From Paratrimastix pyriformis (Eukaryota > Preaxostyla > Paratrimastigidae): a stretch of 64,000 bases of DNA. Below, one piece after another: positions 21,651 to 44,822 of the stretch; within the stretch, counting starts at the first letter, position 1; each line of letters opens with the position of its first letter. The notes beneath the pieces were generated by a model. The model worked only from the letters and a program-made list of their open reading frames with translations. It did no database searches and was not told the DNA's origin. The DNA lies in NCBI GenBank assembly GCA_027972325.1, contig JAPMOS010000008.1, positions 366,001-430,000 on the forward strand, written 5' to 3'. Made by a program: the position numbers and the translations under genes.

Positions 21651-23999
21651 AGGAGAATGGTTGTCAACCGGACAACATCAAGCCCTCTGAATGGAAGACG
21701 GAGATGGACAACGGATGTACATCATCCAACAGACCTGCTTGTGGCAAAGGGACTGAGGGATGCATGTATAATTTCGACAACAAGCTCACTTGCTGGCCGT
21801 GACAGGTCCAACGGCGAGTGGTCAGCAATCACTGACCGCAACATCCCGTCCGAGCTTTGTTTTCGATCCGGGTGGGTGATGTTGGCAAGTGCCGGAGATC
21901 GTCCTGCAGCAAAGCAGATCCGGCGGAGGTGTCACACCGGATATGAACAGTAGACCCAACAAGCTGCCAAATGAACCGGGCATGGCTATTCGGGAAGGGC
22001 TCGATGAGGGTGCTTTCGCATGGAGCCCTCCATCCAGTCAACTCCTTCGGCTTTCCGAAAGTCGACAGCCCGTCTAAACAGCGCACAGTTTATTTTCAAT
22101 GACGTCAGTACTTGTCTCGACGATTTTTGGGGCCACCATTCCCCGGAAGATGTGATTTCGTTGGCCCTGTCTCCCAGTTTATGCATCGAGAGACCATTTG
22201 CACCGGGACTTGCTGCTGCATATTTTAGCATCTGCAACGTTGTCAGAGATCTCTTCAGTCTCACAAATATCCTGCCCACATCGCGCATTCAAGGTCGGTA
22301 ACCAGGGACCGAACTGTTGGTCCAGACCATCGGAACCAATAGGGACCGACTTTATGCCGTTTAGTAAAACTTTTCTGGCGAATTTGACACTTTTGAACTT
22401 TTGGGGAACATGTGCATCGAATAGGGAAAGCGCACTGACTCCGCTGTGGTTCCGCAAAAGTGAAAAGGAGGAGAAGGCCATAGAAAACAACAAGCAAGGA
22501 GAAGGGGTTGATCAAATCATGGGAATGATGCGATCGGGGAGAAAACGACAGTGACGGCAGCAACCAGGAGCGCGGACGGAGGTGGGGAGCCAGGGCTGCC
22601 GAAGAGGCTTGTCCGGAGGAGGTGGGCAATGAGGAGGATGACGAGGACTCCAAGGCCGAGGAGGAGGCCGACTGGATCGACACCCTCGAGGGGCTGGCGC
22701 ATGGGGACGGGGACCTGGGGCCGACCCAGTGGAGGACGAAAATGCCGACAAGGGCGCGCTCGGGCGCTGCCGGCGAGGAAACAGCCGAATGAGATGCCCG
22801 AGGCAGTCGAGAAATTGTCTTTCGATGGTTGAACTCCAATCTGCGAATCAAAACGCCCACAAGCGCGCAAATGAGCCCATGGCAGGGGTGAATCCACGCA
22901 GAACAGCATCGGTCAAAAGGGCACGGTGCTCGATTCCTGGACAGAGTGAGCTCGGGGCATCGGTCACCCAGAGAAAAATGAAAACGGAAATCCTTGTAAA
23001 GAGCCAATTTTCGGGCATCAAGTCAGTCGACCCTCTCCGTCCAGACGGACCTGCCCCATATGCTGGCCTGCTCGAACCACTGCCCGCCGGGCCAGCTTCG
23101 TGTGGGTTGGTGGGCCCGCCAGGACTTGCGTCCAACAGAACAACGACCGAACACGAACGAGCGAGCCAATGAAGGGACCTACGGGGAGGAAGGCAAGGCA
23201 GGGTCCAGACCGGAAATCAACCGGTCACGCGGTGAGATCAAAAAAGGGCACCGTAGAGGGTCGTGTCAATGGTTCAGGGCTTCCTCTACTTGGAGGAGGG
23301 AGAGAGCGAGTCAAATCTGACCTGTAAAAGCCGAGCAAAAGCGCGGGGACGGCCGCTCCATGGCGGGCAGTGGTGAGAACGGCCAGGCAGGCAGGCAGAC
23401 CTCGTTCGTCATGTGCGCTGTGGCTGCTTGGAAATGGTCGTCATCTGAGTCGAAACCAGTGGGCAGGTCGCGGCTGAGGCCAATGAAAGAGCAACCCGAC
23501 ACACCAGACGAAGGCCCCTTCGGGGAAGGTGAGTTGGCCTCGGGTGGGTCGAAAACAACCTTCAAGTGGTCAGCTGCTCCCGATAATATGGGGTTTCAAA
23601 AAGACACGGGTGGTTCCCTATCCAACTCAAACGACGATAATCGGCGCACAAGTGGTGACCGGGAAAAAGGTCATCATGTCATGCGATATAGCGTTCAACC
23701 ACCAACGCGCAGGATAGGGAACGACCCCAACAACCCATAATACAAGGTGCACATTGACGTGCGGTCCCTTGGGGGCTGAACAAAGTAACCCTCCGGCCAA
23801 CAACAGTGTGGGAAAATCTGCCGGACAGGCGCGGGTCGAATTATTTCGTGACACCAGAAACAGGGTACTGTTTACTGCAGTACGATGCCGCCGATTGGGG
23901 TCGGGCAAAATTCAGTTGGTGCGTCGGCGGGGAGACCGCCTTCATCGTCTTAAATCGGAAAAGAAAGAAACCCAAGAGAAATCAGAAGAGATGAACCGT
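21651..23999. other. Gene-poor region upstream of UBR3
   Basis: About 2.3 kb with less extreme base composition than its surroundings and no protein family that I recognise. The first exon or exons and promoter of the UBR3-like gene should lie in its left part. A + strand frame near 22530-22790 is acidic (EEDDEDSKAEEEADWIDTLE) and the opposite frame is hydrophobic, but neither has a convincing start or splice context. The right part, 23000-24000, has only short frames. Confidence 0.4.
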
Positions 24000-26900
24000 C
24001 TAGAAAGGCAATTCCTCGCTCTCTACTGGCTGTGTCGCCTCCACCACGGGAGAGGCCGGGCGAACAACGGCAACGGAAGCAACAGGGGTCGATGGGGTGA
24101 CCGGTGCCGCGGGAGCCTCCTCTTCGGCGACTGCCGGCGGGGGACTCGTCATGAGGCCCGTGAGCTCCGAGGCGCCGTTGCGAAACTCGTCTTCCACCAG
24201 CACTTTTGAGGCACTCCGCCGAGTGGGTGCGGCCGGGGTGGGGGTAACTTGGTCGGCCTTGCGCGCGCGCAGTTTGGGGGCCGTGATGGGAGCTCGGGCA
24301 GGGGTAGGGATGGCGTCCCGGGCAGCAGGGGTGGGGATAGTGGCTGGAGCCCCGGTGGAGGGGGCATGCGGCCGGAGCATGGGCGCCCCGCCCCGTGGTG
24401 AGGGCAGCGACTGGGCGGGCTGCGAGGCCGAAAAGAGCTGAGTGGCCACAAAGGCCTGCGAGGTCGGGGAGGTGTGTGGGGTGGCGCTCCCCTGGGAGGT
24501 GGACCGGCCCAGGGGCGTCGGCTGGTCGGTGGTGCTGGCGCTGCTCAGGCTGCTGCTCTTGCGCCCGAAGGGCTGCGCGCCGGCTCTGGTCGACCTGGAG
24601 GGGATGGGGATGGGGATGGAATTCCGGGCCTCCGCAGGGGCCGGGGCGGGGGCGGGGGCGGGGGCGGGGGCGGGAGCGGGGGCCGGGACTGGGGATGGGG
24701 CGGGGGCCGCGGGAGGAGCCGGGGCAATGGCGGCCGGGGCCGGTGATGGGCCGGCGATTCCCTCGTCGGGGTCGTCGTTCCGGGGGCTCTCCGGGACCTC
24801 CTCCTCGATCTGGGTGGGCGGGAAGTCGGCCTCGCTGGGCACGTCGTCGGCCTCCTTCTCCGCATCCGAAGCGGGGGCAGGAGCGGGGGCGGCAGGAAGG
24901 GGGACGGGGGCAGGCTCGGGAGCGGGAGCGGGCTCCTCCTTCGCGGGCGGGGTGGCCGGCTTGCTGCTGACCACCTGCATGGGCGCCGCCCCGGTCTCCT
25001 CCTCGCCATCGTCGTCGGCGATCCGGACGGGCAGTTTGGGGGTCGGCGCGGCCGGAGCAGCGGCGGGGGCGCTCTCGGGTGGGGTGAGGACCGGCCGGCA
25101 GCGGGGGCGGCTGCCTTCTTGGGGGTCTTGGCGGGTTTGGCTGCCGGGGTGGGAGCCGCCTTGGCGGGTTTCTTGGGCTTGGCCGGGGTCGCCGCGGTCT
25201 TCTTGGACTTGGGCGCAGCCTCTTCCTCGTCCTCGTCGTCATCAACAATCACCGGCCGGCCGGGGGTGCCTGCGCCACCACGGGCGACCAGGGAGAGGAC
25301 AGTGAGCCAGTGGGGGGTGATGGTGGTGTGGGGATGGGGGGGATGGATGGGGTGACGGACCGGCGGGCTTCGATGGGGCAGTGACGCCTTCGGCCGGAGT
25401 GGCCGAGGCCGGGGCAGCAGGGGCCGGGGAAGGGGCCGGGGCAGCAGGGGCCGGGGCAGCAGGGGCCGGGGCAGCAGGGGCCGGGGCAGCAGGGGTCGGG
25501 GCCGGGGATGGGGCCGGGGATGGGGCAGGGGCCGTGGAGGGAGCTGGGGCCGGGGTCACGGCCTCAGTGTTTGGCTTGTCGTTGTCGTCATCGTCGACGA
25601 TGATGCGCCGAGCGGAGGGCGACGGGCGCAGGGCGGGAGCCGCGGCCGGGGCGGGTTTGGCGGGGGTGGCAGGTTCCCCCAGCAGCGGCGAGGGAGGTGC
25701 CGCGACAGCCGATGGGGCCGGGCTGGGCGCCGGGTTTGGCGGCGGCACGGGGGCGGCAGGGGTCTCAGGAGCCGGGGGGGCGGGGGCCGGAGATGCGCCG
25801 GGCGTCTTGCTGTCCTTCCGCTTCAGGACCGACCGGAGCAGCTTGCGCTCGCGGCGCTTCTCGCGTTTCTCGCGCTTCTCCTCGCGGTGGCGCTGGCGGC
25901 TGGCTGGGGTCATTTGGGTCTCGTCCTGCTCGCCGGGGCCCGAGGCGATCTCGTCGGCCTCCTCGTCCTCGCTCTCGACCGAGCCACCCGAGGCCGGCGT
26001 GACTGGCGGGCGGGCGGGCTTCACTTCTGCAGGGGCGGACGCAGGGGTGACGGGCGCAGGGGCAGGGAGTGGGTGCTCTTTCGCGGGAAGTTGTTTGGCC
26101 TCTTTCGCCTCCTCCTCCTCCTCCTCCTCCTTCTGCATCATGACAGGGGCCTCATCGAGGGGTTTCTCCTTCTCCGGGGCGGCTTCGGCCGCCTTGGCGG
26201 AGGGCTTCTTTCCCTTGGGCATGGCGGTCGGGGGCTTAGCGGCAGCGGGCTTGGGCTTCTCCTTGGCGGGCTTGGCCTTGGCCTTCTCCTTCTTCTCCGG
26301 GGCGGGGGCGGCAGCCTTCTTCTCCGGGACGGGGGCGGCAGCCTTCTTCTCCGGCTTCCCCTTCACCTTCTTCTCCTTCACCTCCTTCACCTCCTGCTTT
26401 GTGGTGGTCGTCGGCTTTTCCTCTGCATCGCTGGCCTCTGTGTCCTCACGGGCACGCTTGGTCCGGGCCGTGGGCGCATCCGCTTTGGCGGGGGCCGGTC
26501 GCTTCTTGGACTCGGTCGGTGGGGGCGCCTGTGCGCTCTTGCAGGCCACACGAGGGGGGAGCTTGGGGGCTGCTGGCTTGGCCTTCGGACCCGGCGCAGC
26601 GGGTTTTTGGTTGTGTGCCGGAGCTGGAACGGGCGGCTTGGCGTGCGCTGGGTGGACCCGGACAAGGACGGGGGCGGGGGCAGGGCCAGTCGTTGTGGCA
26701 ACGGCAAGGTCGGCGGGTTTGGCGAGCTTAGGGTTATCCAAGCACACATAAGGGCGAGCTGCGCAGTAAAACACAATAAAAACAGGAGGTCGGGACAATG
26801 CGCCAGACCAAAGCGCTCCAAAACGGCGGGCTCAGCGAGACGATTGGCCTCGACATAATCCCGAACCTCCTCACTATGAGAGAGGGAAAAAATGGGGGCG

Positions 26901-27351
26901 GAGAACGAAAGATGACAGACGCGTTCCTGGTCACGACCTGAGTCGAGATGGCAGCATAGTCGAGGGGAGCGTCTTTTGGAGATGCACGGAGGGCGGAAAC
27001 AAGCCTCATCATCTCCAAGGGGTACCAAATTTTCTCAGCCAACTTGGTCCCTGGGCTGGTTTTGGTGAGACGCTCCAGAAGTAGCCCAAAGAGGGCATTA
27101 ATCCCGTTCAGAATATCCTGGCCAGCCTAAATTTGGATTAAAACATCCATGGGTCGTTTCAATACATTGGGGGACACCCCGGAACGCCTGCAACGAACCG
27201 CAAAAAGTCCTCGAACTCCGTCTTCGTCAGGATCCATCAAGAGAAGCTGGAGTCCAAGAAAGGCTCTTGAACCCCGGAGCAACTTTTCAATCCGGAAGAG
27301 TGACTGGGTGAATGGGAGTCCGCTGTTGGCATTTTTATGGCTTTCGTTCAT
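24000..27351 (-). CDS. Ala/Pro/Lys-rich protein with a helical N-terminal domain
   Basis: Not recognised. Starts at a true ATG (27351): MNESHKNANSGLPFTQSLFR, then a helical region joined across short introns (27121-27173 approx.; 26950-26880 approx.; 26790-26755 approx.) into LFAVRCRRSG/AGQDILNGIN, WYPLEMMRLVSALRASPKDA, EEVRDYVEANRLAEPAVLER and HSRPYVCLDNPKLAKPADL. From about residue 170 on it is low complexity: repeats of Ala-Pro, Lys-Glu tracts (EVKEVKEKKVKGKPEKK), an acidic Glu run, REEKREKREKRRERK, IIVDDDDNDK and a second VIVDDDEDEEEA, ending ESEELPF before TAG. The basic/acidic alternation suggests a nuclear or chromatin-associated protein, but that is inference. The first coding base is only 24 bp from the F-box/LRR reading frame on the other strand. 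Confidence 0.7.
25425..25530. repeat. 15-bp coding repeat (Ala-Pro-Ala-Ala-Pro)
   Basis: Tandem GGGGCAGCAGGGGCC units on + that encode repeated Pro-Ala in the minus-strand gene at 24000-27351. A related GGGGCC/GGGGGC array lies at about 24640-24690 in the same gene. Confidence 0.75.
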
Positions 27352-27374
27352 CTGAGTGTTAAAACTAGATCACT

Positions 27375-29416
27375 CTACCCCCTCAAGAACTCCTCTTGGC
27401 CTTGGTGGAGGCTTCAGACTGTCCTCTGCAAACATACATTCTCTTGGTGAGCCTTTCGCACGATGTTCGCAAGGCTCTTCGCGGGTCTCTTCGGGAGATG
27501 TCTTTCGCTGATTTTCCAAACCATTTTGTGGAACCCACGCCCACCGCCGATGCCGTGGCGGCCCTTGTTGGCCCTTGCAAGGGGCCTCCAGGCACTCTCA
27601 CTGTCCAGCCATGAATCACATTTCTTCGAGGACGGCTGTTCGAGTTGGGTGGACGAGGCTTTCGGAAATCACGCTCAGTTGGCCTTTCTGCGCACTTCAT
27701 GGACGAGTCCAGTTCTGCGTGGATGGTTTCGTATTCTGGACCACCTGCCTGGGCTGCGGGAGCTCCACATTGACGCAGGCGATGAGCTAACGGCTGATCT
27801 TTTGACTGCTGTGGGTCTCTCGTGCCACGGCCTTGAGGCACTGCATATTGAGGGCCTTACACGTGGGGACCTGGACTTTGGGCTCCTCCGGCCGCTGGCG
27901 GGAACCCTGAAGCAGCTGGGCATCCTCGATGTGCCCGCCTCGGAGAGCCTTGACGCCTTCATTCAGTGTCTTCCGGCACTCGAGCAAGTCAGCATGTTCA
28001 TGTTCACGACCGCACTCCGGCCCGCGGCCCACCGGCTGACCCACCTCACCCTGCAAAACCTCCCGGATTATGTCGATGGGAGTGGGCTGCTCGGCATGGG
28101 CCTCGACCGGCTGGAGGTCATCGATCTGTCTTTCAGCTTTCCGACTCCAGAAGCAATTCGGTTTCTGAACGCCAGTCGGGACACTCTGCGGTCGCTCACC
28201 CTCGCGATCTCCGACGATGCGGCCATGTATGCTGCCCTCGACGCCCTCCCCCGGCTGGCCCGCCTCAGCCTCTGGCTTCCGGATCTTGACATGGCTTCTT
28301 TCCCGGCTGGTCTCCTCGACCGCCTGGAGCACTTCACACTCCGGCTGAGTACCTCTACTCCCTCCGGAGGTTCGATCTCTGTCGCCAGCAGCCACCTCCG
28401 CCAGTTGCGAATCGGCGGGCTCACCCTTACCGCCGATGCCACGCTCATGCCCCAGCCTGCGGTCCCTCGAATGGCTGGGCGGCCAGAGCCTGAAACGCTG
28501 CTGCGTCATGCCCTACCTGTCTCGGGTGGGCTGCTCCTTCTCGGCACATCCCCTCGCCCTTGTCCAGCTGTCGGCCAGGGCGCCCCGACTGAGCATCCTG
28601 AACAACCTGCGCGCCAAGTCCGAGACCCTGGACATCGTGGATCAGTTCAGTTCGCTGACCCGCCTGGTCGTGCGCTTGGATACGGCCGAGGTGTCCCCCG
28701 ACCGGGCGTTCACCGTTCGCTTCCCGGAGCACCTTCAAAGCCTGTCCTTGTCCTTTGTGTGCGCCCGGCCTGCCGAGGGCAAGCCGACCATGGAGGCCTG
28801 CATCGAGGCCCCGGGGCTGCGCCTGCTCTCGGTGAGCGGGAGCTTGCCCGTGGCGCACCGTCTGACCCTCCGCTGCCCGGCCCTGGAATCCCTCGAGCTG
28901 AACAATCTCATCAACGTGCTCTCGTGCCCCGTGGTCGGGGAGGCTGCTCCCCTCCGGCTCTGCCTCCGATGGTGTAAGCTGATGGATGGGGCCGACCTGA
29001 TCGCCTGGTTGGACCAGTGCGGCTCGCGCCTGCGGCACGTCGTCCTCTCGGGGCTGTCCCCGTCGTGCGTCAGGGCCTGGCCCCGGCTGGCCGCTGCCCT
29101 GGGCCAGCTGCCCCGGCTGGCAGTCCTCGAGCTGGCGGAGCACTTCGTCTCCAACCTGGAGCTCGCCAGCCCCAGCCTCCGATCGCTCATGCTGTCCCGG
29201 AGCTGGCGGACCGACAACGATGACGGCACCGAGACCACCCTGCGCTCGCTGGTGCTCGGGTGTCCCCTGCTGGAGGAGCTGCAGGGGCCCTTTACGCACC
29301 AGCTCAAGCGGTTTGAGACCGGCCCGATCCGGGGGCTGCGCCGCGTCGGTGGGGTGCGGGAACCGTGGGACCGGCAGCTGGCCGAGAGGTTCTCGGGGGT
29401 GCGGCTGGACCGGTAA
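27375..29416 (+). pseudogene. F-box/leucine-rich-repeat protein gene, probably disrupted
   Basis: The first segment LPPQELLLALVEASDCPLQT fits an F-box opening but has no ATG in frame: a TAG lies a few codons upstream and the neighbouring gene starts 24 bp away. It is followed by a long series of leucine-rich repeats (LQALSLSS, LRELHIDAG, LEALHIEGL, LTHLTLQNL, LEVIDLSFS, LRQLRIGGL, LRSLEWLGG, LESLELNNL, LRHVVLSGL, LAVLELAEH) to a TAA at 29414. Two frame changes are needed to keep the repeats: one near 27585, where a run of four G looks one base too long, and one near 28440. No usable intron explains either; a 37-nt candidate at the first would delete conserved sequence. Intronless, unlike its neighbours. 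Either a decaying copy from an expanded family or a gene with two assembly indels. Role of intact relatives: substrate adaptor of SCF ubiquitin ligases. Confidence 0.65.
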
Positions 29417-29839
29417 GGCCAGCACCCCTCCTCCAACCCTTGTTCTTGTTTGTGCAGCGAAGACCGTCGTCCGTTCCTTGCCCACGTTTGCGTTCGGGGG
29501 CACATCATGTTTCTGAAGAACCCCCGGGTCCCAGCCACCGAAACACCGCTACAGTACACAGACCCAAAAAGCACAAGAGGAACGAGCCGCTGTCGAGGCA
29601 GCCCGCCCGACCTCTCAGAGAAACCCCCGCACACACGCACGCGCGCAGACCCCCGACAGTCCTCAAAAAGCCAAAACGGGAAGAAGAAGAAGAAGAAGAA
29701 GAAGAAGAAGAAGAAGAAGAAGAAGAAGAAGAAGAAGGAACAGAGCGAAGGAGGTATAGAGTTGGGGTCAGAGGCGCCCTCGAGCCGGCAAGCCCGCCCG
29801 CCGGGGGAGATGTCGGCCAAGGGAGAGGCCGCACCTCGG
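29417..29839. other. Convergent intergenic region
   Basis: Lies between the stop of the F-box/LRR gene (+) and the stop of the giant repeat-protein gene (-). It holds a trinucleotide array and no supported gene. Confidence 0.5.
29682..29737. repeat. Trinucleotide array (AAG)n
   Basis: About 18 perfect copies of AAG/GAA, purine on the + strand, in the convergent intergenic region. Confidence 0.9.
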
Positions 29840-41088
<11,249 letters not shown>

Positions 41089-44000
41089 AGGAGCGGACGG
41101 AGCCAAAATCAGCGCCGGGGTCGACAAAAAAGGATGGAGATGAAGGGGATGGAGGAGATGGGGGGGACGGTGGGTGCTGTACTGACCTGCCCGCCTGCCC
41201 GCGCGGGCCTCGCGGTTACGATGCCGGGCGACGCGCCTGGCGGCCTTGGGGTCGGGCCCGATGGAGCCCCAGGCGGCGTCCTGGCCGGGGCCGAGCATGC
41301 TCGCATCGGCGCACATGAAGCTCCGCATCCGGTCAATGTCCTGGCCCACGCCACGCACGTGCCCATCCGGCCCCAGGTGAGCCCAATGGACGTCCAGGAG
41401 CGTTCAGGTCGCGGGGTGGGTGGGTGGGAGGGAGGGAGGGGGAAGATGGTGCAGACCCGCTTGGCGGCGAGGGCCTGGCGCCAGAGTTCCTCCATGCCGT
41501 CGCTGAAGCCCTGCATCCGGCCGAAGAGGGCCAAGTCCGCGTAGACGCCCGCCGGCACGGTGCCTTCGGCCCCTTGGCCTGCGGCCCCTGCGGCCCCTGC
41601 GGCCCCCAGCGTTTGCTCGCCCCCAGATTGGCCGCCGGCGCCCGACAATGGCCCCCCGGCATGGCCGGCGCTGCCGCCGCCCGTCTGGGGGCGCAGAAGC
41701 CGATGAGCAGCCGGTGGGGCCGCGGATGGACAGACCGGGTCGCCGCCGTCATGGCCGCCCAGGCCGAGGCGGCCCTGGGAGGAGGCCCGGCTCCCGGGCA
41801 GGTCGTTCGGCCCCAAGTCGCCGTCGCCACCGGCCCCGGACGCACCTGCAGCACCTGCACCTGCGGCTGCGGCTGCAGCGGATGGGGATGCGGGCACTTC
41901 GCCATCCTCCTCGTCCTCGCCGTCGTCCCCGTCGCGGGCGCCCTCCGTCACCGTGAGGGCGTCGTCCGTCTCCGGCTGTTGCCCCACCGCGGGAGCAGAG
42001 GAAGCTCACGAGTGAGCCAGCAGGCCCACGCCTCCAGTGAGCGAGCCTTCCGTCGGGCATCGCGACAGGGGGCCCCCGGGAAGGCGCCATGTGCCGGCGG
42101 ACCTTGCCCTTCTTCAGGCCCACGGCCAGCCGGGCATCGCTCAGCATCCCCCGGAGCGCCTCGGGCACGTAGTGCGGGCCGCTCCGGCTGCGCACCGACG
42201 AGACTGCCCCCGCCCCCGCCCCACGCCCCAACCGGGACCATAAAGGTCAGCATCCGAGGCCACGGCAGGCCGGGGGTGGCGGCAGGGTGGGCTGTGGGTG
42301 GTGGGCGGCGGACCCTGGGCGAGCATGTTGGCGCGTGCGGTGTGCTTCTCGGCGGAGAGGTTGACGTCGTCCACGGCCCGCTCGGCCTCCTCGAGCTGCT
42401 TCATGAGGCCCGCCTGGCGCGCGTGCTCCCCCAGTGCGTCCGCCGACAGGGTCATCTGCCCCGGAGAAAGCAGTCCCCCCGAACCAGGATCACGGTGCGG
42501 CCGGGATGGGTGGGCGGGTGGGTGTGCAGGGATGGGTGTGCAGAGGTGTGTGGGACGGACGTGGTCCCTGTCCAGGGGGTGGATCACCTCGACCCGCTCG
42601 ATGGTGGACTCGACCAGTGCCGAGGCAAGCCCGGCCATGGCGTCGGCCCCGCCCTGGGCGGCCTGGGCGGCCTCCACCAGCCGGCGCGGGTCGGCCACCA
42701 GGCTCTGGAAGGAGACCCGCAGCCGCACCTTTTTGGCCCCCCGCCCCCCCCGCCCCGGGAATCAGCCCGCCATGGGGATGCGATGAGCGGCGCCAGGGCA
42801 GCCGCGGGGATGGGCGGGGCGGCTGTGTTGGGACGGACCTCGGGTGCCGGGCCGGTCACTTGCACCGACCAGAGGATCCGCTGGTTCTGCGCCGAGGGAG
42901 CGGAGGTGGTGGTGGCGGTGGTGAGGGATGCGTGAGGGGCGATGGGAGAAGGAGCCTGAAGCGGGTCATTGCCGTTGGTGCCAGGTGAAGTCCCGAGAAG
43001 AGGTGGACAGAGGCGGTGGCCGGGGCGGGCGGGCGGGCGGGTGGGCGGGGGGGGGGGGGGGTCGGATGTCGCCCATCCAGAAGCTGCACGGGTTGGGGGC
43101 CATGAAGCTCCACAGCTTGACCACCCGGCAGTCGTGTGGCTACCGCCGCATCGCCAAAGAGGCAGAGGGGCGAGTGAGGACTCATGCATTGAGGCATGAG
43201 ATGGGGGGGGGGGGAGGAGGAGGAGGGGGGATAGCGACCTCGAGCTCGATCTTGACGTTCTTGGCGACGGCCGTCAGGCGGCGCGACAGGCAGTCGGCAA
43301 AGTGGCTCATGAAGCCTGCAGAGGAGATGCGAAGGAGCGATGATTTGATGCCGCCGCGATCGCCGGAGAGTGAAGACGGTCTGGAGGGGGGGGGAGGGGG
43401 GGGGGGGAGGAGGTACCATGCAGGGACGGACTCTTGTCGTTGCGCACGAAGTAGTACGAGCCCTGGCCCTCCGTGGCCATGGCGCTGGGAGGCCATGGCG
43501 AGCACCCAGGTCATCCCGGACGGCAAAAGGATGAGGGGGCGCCGTCACATTCCCCATCCGTCCCCCCCCCCCCCCCCCTGACTCGGCCCTGGGCATGCCG
43601 GGCTGGAGGGGCGGCGGCGGCAGACTTGAGGATGGTGTCGTCGTGGTGGGCCCCAAAGCCGAACGTGTGGATGGTGAACCCCGAGGGGATAGCCGCCCGG
43701 TAGTCGCGGATGGTGGCCGTCACCTTCGCGCTGCCCAAGAGCAACAAAACGAGGGGGAGATTGAGGTCAGATGCTTACCAGAGTGGAGTATGCACACAGA
43801 CTGGACGCCGGCGACGGTGAGCTTCTGCAGGATGCTGCGCTGGTTCTGGAAGACGGTCCGCTGGTGGAGGGTGGCGTCCAGCCCGTCGGAGAAGATCCAC
43901 AGGGAGGCCGTCCGGACGGCGGCCGATGGGGCGGGTCTACTCGGCCCCAATGGGATGGTGACCTGAGAGGTCAAACGCCACCAGACCTGATTGTGCTTTG

Positions 44001-44698
44001 GTAGAGGATGTCCAGGCCCGCACGGAGAGCTTGCAGGATGTTGGTGCCGCCCTGGGGCCGGAGCCGCCGCTCCGAGAGCAGGAAGCGGCATTTGTTCTGA
44101 CGGACGGGGATTGTGAGAGCGCGGGGAAGAAAATTTGGTCCGAACCTGCAGTTCGCGGCTCACGGGGGTCAGGTCGAAGAGCCGCTCCACATCGTTGGCA
44201 AAGAGGACGACCGCAACACGATCCCGCTCGGAGAGGCATCCAATGCACCGCTCGATGCAAGTAATCACCCGATGCAACTTACTTCGACTACATCCAAACG
44301 CTCAACTCGGAGAGGGCGGGAAGTCCGGAAAGACCGTTTGCGAGACATGAATTCGTTCGACATCGACATACTCGTATCAACACAGCAAATAACGTCCACT
44401 GGACCTCGAAGTCTGTTGATATCCGCAATGGCGGGAGCATCGATAGAGGCAGAAAGCAGTAAATTTGGAGAATCCGCGGGCTGACAGATGATGTCGGGGA
44501 AAGCCGGAAATCATGAGATTCACAAACAAATGCGTCCAAACCTCGTCGGGCAAAGCCCCGTGCTCAACTTCTACTGCAAGAAACTGAGACAGGAGTCGAG
44601 CGGGGGGAAAAAGAATAGGGTATAGAACGAGTGGTTAGAGCCCGATATGGCAGGCAAGTCAGGGCAGGCCCCGGCCTGATTTGTGCTGTATGCCTCAT
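41089..44698 (-). CDS. VWA-domain protein, probably the N-terminal part of the giant membrane protein
   Basis: A von Willebrand A domain with a complete MIDAS: PVDVICCVDTSMSMS (DxSxS, about 44390-44440), RPQGGTNILQALRAGLDI (about 44000-44090) and ASLWIFSDGLDATLHQ (about 43860-43920). SGFTIHTFGFGAHHDDTILK, GSYYFVRNDKS and FADCLSRRLTAVAKNVKIEL follow, as in VWA proteins of the plant WAV3 and animal inter-alpha-inhibitor style. After it come NPCSFWMGDIR (about 43070-43130), LRVSFQSLVADPRRLVEAAQ, a coiled-coil-like exon QLEEAERAVDDVNLSAEKHT (42310-42450) and an acidic Ala/Gly exon, then DIDRMRSFMCADASMLGPGQ. The start ATG at 44698 is a best guess that splices in frame to EVEHGALPDEVWTHLF. Splicing at CAG|GTCAGT (about 41186) to CAAAG| (about 41084) keeps the frame into the next feature, so this is likely the cytosolic head of the same protein. 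Confidence 0.8.
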
Positions 44699-44822
44699 CT
44701 TCCCCACCACCCCGCCTGTTTTGCTCCTCTCATCTTTTGCTTCGTCTCCCGACCCCCCTGAAAAAGGACTAGAAAAAAGCCTTGATGACTGCCAACAGAA
44801 AAGAAAACTGCGTACGAATCGA

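Noticed and set aside
22530-22791. Short acidic frame on + (EEDDEDSKAEEEADWIDTLE), or a hydrophobic frame on -
   Set aside because: No start codon, splice context or family for either. Composition alone is not enough to call a gene.
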